Below, in pieces: positions 15,559 through 21,547 of a DNA stretch of 21,547 nucleotides (position 1 is its first letter; every line of letters starts with the position of its first letter). Source of the DNA: Suilimivivens sp964393865 (GTDB taxonomy: Bacteria; Bacillota; Clostridia; Lachnospirales; Lachnospiraceae); NCBI GenBank assembly GCA_964393865.1, contig CAYMUW010000040.1:1-21547 (forward strand), given 5' to 3'. A program made the position numbers and the translations under genes. Under the pieces are notes generated by a model that was given only the letters and a program-made list of their open reading frames with translations, was not told the DNA's origin and did not search any database.

Positions 15559-16437
15559 TTAATCACTAAATCCTATTCTGATTTCTCCCATACTACAGGA
15601 TATGTCAAAGGTTCCCTTCGCGCCATTATCAATCTTCTTCTCCGCAGCCAATGCCCCAAAACTGTAACCGTCCATGTCAATGGTTCCTGCCGAACATTCA
15701 ATCTTATAATTGTAGTCCTCGTAATTACCTTTAAGCTGCAGCTCCATGCTGCCCATAGCACACTCCGCATCCAAATTGTTTCCGATCTCACCCTGATACA
15801 GACACTCACCCAGGCTCAGCTCAAGCTCTACATTTTCTGCCTTCATATTGCGGGTTTCCAGTCTTCCCGCCCCGATCTCAGCGGTGAAATAATCCTGTAT
15901 TTCCGCTTCTTCAATGATTACCTCTCCTGCTCCGATTTCAATATCGGCAGATTTGGCAAGCAGATTTTCCACCTTGAGCACACCTGTGCCGATCTCCAGC
16001 TCTATTTGATCCATCTTTACTCCCTTGGGGAGTTCGACCACAATTTCATTACATGAATGGCCGCTGATCACATGGTTTCCCTTAAAACCTTCTATATATA
16101 AGGTGTCGTTTTTTACATAGTAGTTGCTTTTACCAAGTCCCGAAATGGAAATATCAATGGTCTGATCATCCGTGTCCTTTTCCTTAATGTAAAACTCCCC
16201 TGCTCCCACCTCCATGTGAAGCTTTTTCACATTGTTCGTCTGAACCTGCCATTGGGAATTTACATTTGACTCTATCAATCTGCCGTTGACATACAGTTCT
16301 GCAGGCCCATCTTCTGAAGAAACCACCACATCACCATCCACAATATCCACTTTTCCAACACAGATTAATGCGAACACAACCCCTGCCAGCATGAAAATGC
16401 CTGCAACGATAAATCCCCATTTAAAAAAATTATTCAT
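15559..16437 (-). CDS. DUF4097 beta-strand-repeat membrane protein
   Basis: 292 aa from ATG 16437. One N-terminal membrane helix (about 7-28) is followed by an extracytoplasmic beta-solenoid built of repeats such as MEVGAGEFYI, LEIGTGVLKV, IEIGAGEVII, AEIGAGRLET, LELSLGECLY and ISCSMGEIRIGF, a clear DUF4097/adhesin-like pattern. An earlier in-frame TTG at 16461 has no matching RBS, while ATG 16437 has AAGGAGG 9 nt upstream. It overlaps the DUF1700 gene by 8 nt. DUF4097 proteins are often paired with PadR and HAAS proteins; a role in envelope sensing is inferred and not proven. Confidence 0.9.
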   Translation of the reverse strand: MNNFFKWGFIVAGIFMLAGVVFALICVGKVDIVDGDVVVSSEDGPAELYVNGRLIESNVNSQWQVQTNNVKKLHMEVGAGEFYIKEKDTDDQTIDISISGLGKSNYYVKNDTLYIEGFKGNHVISGHSCNEIVVELPKGVKMDQIELEIGTGVLKVENLLAKSADIEIGAGEVIIEEAEIQDYFTAEIGAGRLETRNMKAENVELELSLGECLYQGEIGNNLDAECAMGSMELQLKGNYEDYNYKIECSAGTIDMDGYSFGALAAEKKIDNGAKGTFDISCSMGEIRIGFSD

Positions 16438-17224
16438 GATCTGCCGCCTCCTTTTTCCCAAAAAGCTTTTTGAAAATATATGCTATACCCTGACAGGTTG
16501 CGGGAAACACCCTGCCTGCAAAAAATACGGTAAGCATTAAAAATAAGATACCGATAGACAGACAAATCAGTCCTCCGGCCCAAAGTCCCAGAGCAACAAC
16601 CGGTTCCGGAAAAACGCATCCAAAGCCTGCTACAATCAATGCAATCCCTACAATAAACAAGATCAGCACGCTTAACCCGAATCCAAAAATCAATCCCAGC
16701 ACGGTACATATAACGGTTGCTATAAGTCCCAGTGCCGTTGCAGCCACACCGATAATCACAGGGGATAAAAAGATACAGCCGATCACAATCAAAACAATTG
16801 CCCAGCCAGGCATCCCCTCCTTCTTAGCCTTTTGCGTTCCCACGTCCGCACCGGTCTGTGTCTGTCCCTGGCCTCGTTCCCGGCTTTCCTTTCCTGATTC
16901 TCTTCCTCCTTCGGCCTGGAAGCCTTCGGTTGATTGAGCTCCTTCGGTAACGAAAGGTCTCTTTACAATTTCATTTCTGCTGTCCTTGGAACTGGAAAAG
17001 CCGGTTTCCGTAAACTCTCCCATTTCCGGATTATCCGAAAGGCCGTCCTTCACAATTTTAGCCACCTGCTCCGGTGATCCCAGTGCCTTCATAACCTCCT
17101 GCTCATTTTCTCTTCCTGCGTCGTTAAAATAATCATTATAATATTGAAGGGCCTCCTCTCTCTCACTGGGTGAGATATCGGAAAGCAGCGCCTCAAGCTG
17201 CCTCATAAATTCCCATCTGCTCAT
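16430..17224 (-). CDS. DUF1700 / HAAS-domain membrane protein
   Basis: 264 aa. The N-terminal HAAS domain (about 1-75) starts MSRWEFMRQLEALLSDIS and includes ALQYYNDYFNDAG and ALGSPEQVAKIV, the family core. A polar linker follows (about 76-135, Gly/Ser/Gln/Glu rich), then several membrane helices (about 138-250) and a basic tail. HAAS domains are predicted partners of PadR regulators and may pass membrane signals to them. ATG 17224 overlaps the padR stop by ATGA, so the two products are made in a coupled way. Confidence 0.93.
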   Translation of the reverse strand: MSRWEFMRQLEALLSDISPSEREEALQYYNDYFNDAGRENEQEVMKALGSPEQVAKIVKDGLSDNPEMGEFTETGFSSSKDSRNEIVKRPFVTEGAQSTEGFQAEGGRESGKESRERGQGQTQTGADVGTQKAKKEGMPGWAIVLIVIGCIFLSPVIIGVAATALGLIATVICTVLGLIFGFGLSVLILFIVGIALIVAGFGCVFPEPVVALGLWAGGLICLSIGILFLMLTVFFAGRVFPATCQGIAYIFKKLFGKKEAADHE

Positions 17225-17544
17225 TTACTCATTCCTCCCTCGAATATTCCATTGATTTTTGCAGAATATTTTCTCCATTCACTTTCGTACAGATTAAGCT
17301 GCAAACGTCCCTTTTCCGTTGTCTTGTAATATCGCCTGTTCCTTCCGGCACACTCCATATCATATACCTCCAGGCAGTCATCCTTTTGAAGACGTCTTAA
17401 CACCGGATACAATGTGGATTCGGAAAGCTCTATGACCTGTCTGACATCCTGCGTAATCTTATATCCATATGCCCCCTCCGGTTCCCGGGACACTACTGCC
17501 AGCACAATCGCGTCAAGCAGTGCCGCTCCTGTATTAAAAACCAT
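17221..17544 (-). CDS. PadR-family transcriptional regulator
   Basis: 107 aa, the short PadR type. It has the winged-helix pattern LLDAIVLAVVSREPEGAYGYKI, SESTLYPVLRRLQKDDCLEVYD and NRRYYKTTEKGRLQL. ATG 17544 has AAAGGAG upstream. It leads the five-gene operon with DUF1700, DUF4097, YccF-like and DUF4870, and probably represses its own promoter at the large inverted repeat just upstream. Confidence 0.93.
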   Translation of the reverse strand: MVFNTGAALLDAIVLAVVSREPEGAYGYKITQDVRQVIELSESTLYPVLRRLQKDDCLEVYDMECAGRNRRYYKTTEKGRLQLNLYESEWRKYSAKINGIFEGGMSK

Positions 17545-17579
17545 CGCGTTTCTCCTTTCTGCAATATTGTCAAATTTTA

Positions 17580-17639
17580 TAATATTATATGATGTATAGT
17601 ATTGTTAGTGATATAAATACTATATGTCATATAATATTA
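17580..17639. promoter_or_regulatory. 60-bp inverted repeat in the padR promoter region (candidate PadR operator)
   Basis: Left arm 17580-17603 and right arm 17616-17639 are 24 bp each and match at 22 positions, around a 12-nt spacer. The perfect inner 9 bp is TATAGTATT / AATACTATA; the outer part is AT-rich (TAATATTATATGA). PadR proteins are known to bind ATAC/GTAT-rich palindromes. The repeat begins 36 nt before the padR start and likely overlaps its -10/-35, though no single promoter pair stands out. Confidence 0.65.
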
Positions 17640-17671
17640 GTTTGTCAATAGGGATGTACAAAAAATAACAG

Positions 17672-17703
17672 AAAAAAAACTTAAGAAATGTCAGAATTTA
17701 AGA
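17672..17703 (-). terminator. Weak terminator after the CmpB-like gene
   Basis: On the minus strand, an AT-rich stem (CTTAAAT ... ATTTCTTAAG, one bulge) is followed by eight Ts (plus 17672-17679). It lies about 15 nt past the stop at 17716. The stem is weak. Confidence 0.4.
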
Positions 17704-17715
17704 CTTCCAAAACGG

Positions 17716-19047
17716 TCAGTTTACAATTTTGGCATTGGGATATATCCTCTCCATTCTTTCATCATTAAAGCGTTCGTCCAAAATCTCCTCCAGTACATTA
17801 TCCGCACCGGGCGATAGTTGTCCCTCTACACTGTTCCGCTCCTCGTATCTTGCCAGCGCAAGCGCCGAAATCAGGCAGTTGACAATCATAAATACAAGTA
17901 TCAGATTACAGAGGACGGTTCCCACCCTGCGGGGCAGCTTTTCAATCCAGCGTGAAAGGCGGGGGTAAAGAAGCTTCATCCATACTACCGCCGCAATACC
18001 CCAGAAAAAGCAATATAACAAATTAATTCTGCCTCCCAAATTGAACGCAAAGCCGCTGTAATCCCAGAATACCGTTCCAAACACCAGCTCCGTAAACACG
18101 CTGCACACATATTCATAGGCACCGCCAAGAAGTGTTCCCGCTATAAAAATATAAGAATCGCTCTTATTTCTAATCCGATACAAAATGGCGGTAAGCAGCG
18201 CACAGCCAAGCCCCCACACAATACTAAAGGGCCCATAAACCACGCTGCTTCTGCTCATCAGACGGCCTGTGGTAATCAGGCAGAAAATGGTCTCCGTAAT
18301 ATCCCCGAGAAAGGCGCCGATCACAAACAGGCAAAACAGCTTATAAAAGCAGCATCCCTGCGCAAAGACCGTGCTCTTTTCTTTCTTTATTGCCTGCTTT
18401 TTCAGTGCTTCCCTTGAAAGAGCCGGAAAAGCCCTTTCCATACGCTGAATAATCCTTTTGGTGATAGCATTTTCCAAAAAACGGGACACCTGCCTAATTC
18501 CTCCCGTCAATTGGGAAATCTGCTCCAGCTGCTTCTGCATTCCTCTGATGGCAAGGGTTGTTCCCACCACATCAAGCGCCAAAAGAGCAGCCAAAACCCA
18601 CAGAATAATTACGCCCAGCAGATGCGGAATCATATGGGACAGCATTGCAAATAAGGGATTACCAAAATATGTAAGAACTAATGCAAACACTCCCCAGAGC
18701 AGAGAATACCTGACACAGATATATCCTTCAAAATTAAACCTGATGCGGGAGTAATTCCACCACTTTTTATGAAACAGCTTTTCCAGAAACGCTCCCGTAG
18801 CAAACTCAATAACAGAAGCAAGAATAGCTCCTCCCAAAAACAAAAAGAATGGATTGGTTCTAAGCTCCGACAGAAAAACCGCAAATGCCACCGCTCCGGC
18901 TCCGTAAATAGGACAAAGGGGTCCGCTGACGAACCCCCTGTTAATAAATTTCCTCCTTTGTACGGCTGCCACGCACACCTCCACGCACCAGCCGATAAAG
19001 GAATATATAAAATACAACCAACACAATTCATAAAAAGTATAAATCAT
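17716..19047 (-). CDS. Two-repeat CmpB-type (PF06541) putative ABC permease membrane protein
   Basis: 443 aa with many membrane helices. The first half has the CmpB pattern: YSFIGWCVEV, NRGFVSGPLCPIYGAG, WWNYSRIRFNFEGYICVRYSLLWG. A cytoplasmic charged segment (about 165-225) follows, and the second half repeats it: LGDITETIFCLITTGRLMSRSSVVYGPFSIVWGLG and VFWDYSGFAFNLGGRINLLYCFFWG. It is thus a tandem fusion of two related units. The 'ABC permease' label is inherited from the family; no ATPase is near, so function is open. ATG 19047 lies 3 nt after the stop of the small membrane protein gene (TAG GCT ATG), with a weak RBS, so coupling is likely. Confidence 0.85.
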   Translation of the reverse strand: MIYTFYELCWLYFIYSFIGWCVEVCVAAVQRRKFINRGFVSGPLCPIYGAGAVAFAVFLSELRTNPFFLFLGGAILASVIEFATGAFLEKLFHKKWWNYSRIRFNFEGYICVRYSLLWGVFALVLTYFGNPLFAMLSHMIPHLLGVIILWVLAALLALDVVGTTLAIRGMQKQLEQISQLTGGIRQVSRFLENAITKRIIQRMERAFPALSREALKKQAIKKEKSTVFAQGCCFYKLFCLFVIGAFLGDITETIFCLITTGRLMSRSSVVYGPFSIVWGLGCALLTAILYRIRNKSDSYIFIAGTLLGGAYEYVCSVFTELVFGTVFWDYSGFAFNLGGRINLLYCFFWGIAAVVWMKLLYPRLSRWIEKLPRRVGTVLCNLILVFMIVNCLISALALARYEERNSVEGQLSPGADNVLEEILDERFNDERMERIYPNAKIVN

Positions 19048-19050
19048 AGC

Positions 19051-19530
19051 CTACATCTTTCTTTTGTAATAGGAATACGCAACTAAATAGGAAAAAAAGA
19101 ATACATAAACGATAAAAAGCAGCACCTTAATAAGGTACGGATAGTAAATCCCTGCAATCAATGCGGTTACCAGACATGCAATCAGCATTACCTTGATTGC
19201 CGCCATCACAGCCTTACCGTTAATCTCCTTATTTCTCTCATCATAATGCTTCAGTCTGCTTGCCTTAAGCTTCTCCTCGCTGCCAAGGAGCATCAGATTC
19301 TTAATAAGAAGGATCACTCCAACTACCGCAATTCCCGTTCCCATTCCGCAATATACTCCCAGCATGTAGGACGGTATTTCCAGGGTGTACCTTGCGTCCG
19401 CCAGATATGCGGCGGCTGCAATCGCCGCTCCTACCAGGATAAAAAGTACCATCCACACATTCTTGCTTTTCAATTCCTTTCTGTATTCCTCATTTGTTGT
19501 CGCTGTCGTTTGACAAAAAATCCCTCTCAT
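19051..19530 (-). CDS. Small four-helix membrane protein of unknown family
   Basis: 159 aa. A hydrophilic N-terminus (about 1-24, with TNEEYRKELKSKN) is followed by four predicted membrane helices (about 27-43, 57-79, 108-129, 132-154) and a central charged loop KASRLKHYDERNKEINGK. The layout resembles small membrane proteins coded next to XRE regulators in Firmicutes, but I cannot name the family. ATG 19530 overlaps the xre stop by ATGA and has AAGGAGG upstream. Middle gene of the XRE–membrane protein–CmpB operon. Confidence 0.85.
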   Translation of the reverse strand: MRGIFCQTTATTNEEYRKELKSKNVWMVLFILVGAAIAAAAYLADARYTLEIPSYMLGVYCGMGTGIAVVGVILLIKNLMLLGSEEKLKASRLKHYDERNKEINGKAVMAAIKVMLIACLVTALIAGIYYPYLIKVLLFIVYVFFFSYLVAYSYYKRKM

Positions 19531-19736
19531 ATGTTCTCTTCCTCCTTATCAAAAACAAACATTTCCTCAATGGTTACGCCAAAAAACTGGGCAATTTTGT
19601 GAGCAAGAACCAGTGATGCCTTATACTTCCCATTTTCCAGTGAAATAATGGTCTGCCTGGTCACGTTCACTGCATCGGCAAGCTCTTCCTGCGTAACCTT
19701 TCCTGCTTTTCTAAACTCTGCAATTTTAGTCTGCAA
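19527..19736 (-). CDS. XRE-family helix-turn-helix regulator (69 aa)
   Basis: A single XRE helix-turn-helix (VTQEELADAVNVTRQTIISLENGKYKASLVLAHKIA split over residues 14-49), with a short acidic tail ending FDKEEENI. The open frame reaches 19826, but family members begin near MKTxIxELR, which matches a TTG at 19736 (MQTKIAEFRK) with AGGAAGG 8-9 nt upstream. Upstream residues would overlap the promoter repeats. A TTG start and ATGA coupling to the next gene suggest tight control of dose. It likely represses its own promoter. Confidence 0.87.
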   Translation of the reverse strand: MQTKIAEFRKAGKVTQEELADAVNVTRQTIISLENGKYKASLVLAHKIAQFFGVTIEEMFVFDKEEENI

Positions 19737-19774
19737 ATCAACACCCTTCCTTTCATAAATCAGTGCCAAAAATG

Positions 19775-19838
19775 TATAGCGCGCTTTACACTTCAAAAGT
19801 ATAGTATGCTTTACATCATTTGTCAAGCGAACTTTACA
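19775..19838 (-). promoter_or_regulatory. Consensus promoter of the XRE operon with three GTAAAG repeats
   Basis: On the minus strand TTGACA (plus 19821-19826), 17 nt, TATACT (plus 19798-19803). Three TGTAAAG copies lie at plus 19831-19838, 19808-19815 and 19783-19790 (as CTTTACA), spaced 23 and 25 bp. Two share a longer form, TATAG-NNN-GCTTTACA (19775-19790 and 19800-19815). They lie upstream of -35, between -35 and -10, and downstream of -10: a typical arrangement for an autorepressor. Confidence 0.72.
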
Positions 19839-19903
19839 TTTTTTATTTTATATGAGAAAATGTCCATTTTGCGGAGCTTCATAAAGGCTAACTACGATTG
19901 GAA

Positions 19904-21214
19904 TTATCGTTCCATCTTCCAGAAAGCAGCGCTGTAAGGAGAAAGCGTGCTTCCGCCTCCAAAATCATGCAGCTCTCCCGTAAGCAAATCCACGGCCTGG
20001 CCGCAACCGGCATCGAAATGAGCTGTATAAGCTTCTCCGTCCGCATTGATGGCAACCAAAACCCGCTCATCCTCTGCCTTTCTTTCAAAAATACACTGTT
20101 TGTTGGTCAAAACCACGGAACGGAAGGTTCCGTAATTTAATGCCTTGGACTCCTTCTTTGCCGCCGCCATTTTACTGAGCTTTTCGGTAAGCTCATTAAA
20201 GACGGGCTCCTCAAAACATGCACGAAGGGCCGGGTCTCCCTCTCTCTTATCCGCCTTTGCGCCCCATTCGCTTCCGTAATAAACGCAGGGAATTCCCGGC
20301 ATGCCAAAGGCTAAAGCGTAAATCAGGGGAAGATGCTTTTCATTATTTAAGATACTTGCCACTCTGGATACATCATGGTTATCCACAAAGGAAAGCAGAT
20401 GCTTACCTTTATAAAGCGTCCAGTTTTCCGGTCCAAACTGACGAAGCAGCGAATGAACAATTTCAAACATATTCATGCTGTTAAAGCTGGAATGCAGCCC
20501 TTTATAGCATTCATAATTGGTAACGGAGTGAAGCATGGAATCATTCATCCACTGATTATAATCCCCATGTAATGTCTCTCCCAGAAGGAAAAAGTCGGGC
20601 TTTAAACCGTCGCAGAACTGACGGAGCCTTCTTAAGAAATCATGATCCAGACAGTAAGCCACATCCAGTCTGAGTCCGTCAATCTGAAATTCCTCTACCC
20701 AGCCTCTGATAGCCGCAAAGATGTGCTGTATCACTTCCTCGTTTTTCAGGTTAAGCTTTACCAGATCATAGTTACCTTCCCAGCCTTCATACCAAAGTCC
20801 GTCATTATAATTGGAATTGCCGTCGAAATTAATGTGAAACCAATCCTTATAAGGTGAATCCCAACGCTTTTGCAGTATGTCCTGAAAAGCCCAAAAGCCT
20901 CTTCCCACATGATTAAATACACCGTCCAAAACCACACGGATGCCTTCCTTATGAAGGTTTTCGCAAACCTGTGCAAAATCCTCATTGGTTCCCAATCTGG
21001 TGTCAATTCTGGTATAATCCCTGGTATTATAACCGTGTGTATCCGATTCAAAAACCGGAGAAAAATAAATTGCATTAGCCCCCAGCTTTTTGATGTGCGG
21101 AATCCAGTCGTTTACCTTTAATATCCGGTGCTCTAAAACTCCGTCATTCTCAAAAGGTGCGCCACTAAATCCCAGTGGATAAATCTGATAAAAAACACTT
21201 TCATATGCCCACAT
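19904..21214 (-). CDS. Alpha-amylase family (GH13) glycoside hydrolase, cytoplasmic
   Basis: 436 aa with no signal peptide, so it probably acts inside the cell on imported maltodextrins. The GH13 TIM barrel starts MWAYESVFYQIYPLGFSG. Region I is DGVFNH (about 97-102). Region II is GLRLDVAYC with nucleophile Asp 184. Region III is LGETLHG with acid/base Glu 213. Region IV is FVDNHD with Asp 281. A small C-terminal beta domain follows (about 350-436). The stretch DWFHINFDGNSNYNDG and WYEGWEGNYDLVKLN resembles neopullulanase/cyclomaltodextrinase relatives, but the N-terminal dimerisation domain of those (about 130 aa) is absent. Exact specificity is uncertain. ATG 21214 has AGGAGG 9 nt upstream. 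No transporter or regulator for sugars is adjacent. Confidence 0.93.
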   Translation of the reverse strand: MWAYESVFYQIYPLGFSGAPFENDGVLEHRILKVNDWIPHIKKLGANAIYFSPVFESDTHGYNTRDYTRIDTRLGTNEDFAQVCENLHKEGIRVVLDGVFNHVGRGFWAFQDILQKRWDSPYKDWFHINFDGNSNYNDGLWYEGWEGNYDLVKLNLKNEEVIQHIFAAIRGWVEEFQIDGLRLDVAYCLDHDFLRRLRQFCDGLKPDFFLLGETLHGDYNQWMNDSMLHSVTNYECYKGLHSSFNSMNMFEIVHSLLRQFGPENWTLYKGKHLLSFVDNHDVSRVASILNNEKHLPLIYALAFGMPGIPCVYYGSEWGAKADKREGDPALRACFEEPVFNELTEKLSKMAAAKKESKALNYGTFRSVVLTNKQCIFERKAEDERVLVAINADGEAYTAHFDAGCGQAVDLLTGELHDFGGGSTLSPYSAAFWKMER

Positions 21215-21277
21215 ATTCGTATGCCTCCTGTCATTTCATAATATTCATTTCATAATATCGGCACCATACATTAGGTT

Positions 21278-21429
21278 GCGCCTGCGAGCAGCCAGTACGC
21301 TTTTGCTCAGACGCTTTGACGCCATGCACATTCGAGAGCCTTCGGCTCTCTCATTCACGGGCTTCGCCCTATGTCTGTCCTGAAGCACAAACCTGTCTGC
21401 GAGCAGCCAGTTTGTGCTTTCGGACAGAC
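21278..21429 (-). repeat. Structured repeat element in the amylase 5' region
   Basis: This stretch of about 150 nt holds a hairpin GCGCCTGCGAGCA / TGCTCAGACGC (21278-21290, 21304-21314), GAGAGCC-TTC-GGCTCTC near 21334-21350, GGGC-TTC-GCCC near 21359-21369, and a long stem GTCTGTCC+AAGCACAAAC / GTTTGTGCTT+GGACAGAC (21373-21392, 21410-21429). A 15-bp direct repeat, CTGCGAGCAGCCAGT, is at 21282-21296 and 21397-21411. It lies between a -10-like TATAAT and the amylase start. It could be a leader RNA, a small RNA, or a dispersed intergenic repeat. An open frame across it (about 62 codons) has no RBS and is probably spurious. Confidence 0.65.
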
Positions 21430-21453
21430 GCATGGCTCATTGCCAATTTGTAC

Positions 21454-21459
21454 ATTATA
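21454..21459 (-). promoter_or_regulatory. Possible extended -10 promoter reading into the structured element and amylase
   Basis: On the minus strand TGTTATAAT (TATAAT at plus 21454-21459) is an extended -10, but no good -35 lies 17 nt upstream (TATACA). If used, the amylase mRNA would have a leader of about 230 nt containing all the hairpins. Confidence 0.4.
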
Positions 21460-21547
21460 ACATGATTTTGGGGTTCTGTATATGTAGAGGATGCTTGAGT
21501 TTCCGCAAACTGTAATTCAAAAGTGAATATAATCTCTCAAAGTACCA

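Noticed and set aside
17568..17573. TTGACA on the minus strand upstream of padR
   Set aside because: It lies only about 24 nt before the start codon, so a -10 at normal spacing would fall at the RBS or inside the gene. It is not the padR promoter.
19857..19870. Palindrome AAAATG-TC-CATTTT between amylase and XRE operon
   Set aside because: Short, AT-rich and not placed relative to a promoter; it may be chance. No function is claimed.
19894..19910. Small hairpin ACGAT/ATCGT at the amylase stop as a terminator
   Set aside because: Five base pairs and no T tract after it.
21245..21433. A 62-codon minus-strand frame across the hairpin region
   Set aside because: It lacks a ribosome binding site and its codons are dictated by the inverted and direct repeats. 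It is better explained as a structured element.
21528..21540. TATAAT on the plus strand near the right edge
   Set aside because: No usable -35 and the window ends before any gene, so a promoter cannot be supported.
1..21547. CRISPR arrays, insertion sequences, tRNA or rRNA genes
   Set aside because: No regularly spaced direct repeats, transposase motifs, or tRNA/rRNA-like sequence were seen.

Overview
This window looks like chromosomal DNA of a low-to-mid GC Firmicute of class Clostridia, most likely a gut Lachnospiraceae. Support comes from strong AGGAGG-type ribosome binding sites, TTGACA/TATAAT promoters, a DUF4250 mini-gene, the PadR–DUF1700–DUF4097 cassette, CmpB-type membrane proteins and a MarR–ABC–ABC efflux operon. 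Nothing looks like a phage, plasmid, transposon or CRISPR array. There are no rRNA or tRNA genes. Almost every gene is on the minus strand; only the degraded degV and the ECF S-component gene are on the plus strand.

Left to right: the 5' tip of an unknown minus-strand gene (1-42). A methyl-accepting chemotaxis protein broken in two frames by a run of ten Gs (291-2016), with a TetR regulator upstream (2115-2729). A membrane-anchored S11 D-Ala-D-Ala carboxypeptidase (2834-4030). A 58-aa DUF4250 gene with its own promoter and terminator (4187-4363). clpB under a CIRCE/HrcA operator (4415-6997). A decayed degV (7212-7759). A LysR regulator downstream of an orphan metQ (7869-9698); the metQ promoter carries a TATAG-N7-CTATA palindrome at the distance expected for a LysR activator. 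A MarR-controlled heterodimeric ABC exporter (9811-14057). A vitamin-type ECF S component with a duplicated operator (14376-14957).

The right half is mostly envelope biology. A five-gene minus-strand operon runs PadR, DUF1700/HAAS, DUF4097, a 57-aa YccF-like protein and DUF4870 (17544 down to 15058), behind a 60-bp near-perfect inverted repeat. Next comes a three-gene operon of an XRE regulator, a small four-helix membrane protein and a two-repeat CmpB membrane protein (19736 down to 17716), behind a promoter with three GTAAAG repeats. The window ends with a cytoplasmic GH13 alpha-amylase-type enzyme (19904-21214), whose 5' leader contains a nested hairpin/repeat element (about 21278-21429) that no gene explains.

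The observations most worth following are the G10 tract in the chemoreceptor (possible phase variation or sequencing error), the structured repeat upstream of the amylase, the LysR–metQ box, and the two small-regulator/membrane-protein operons with their large operator repeats.
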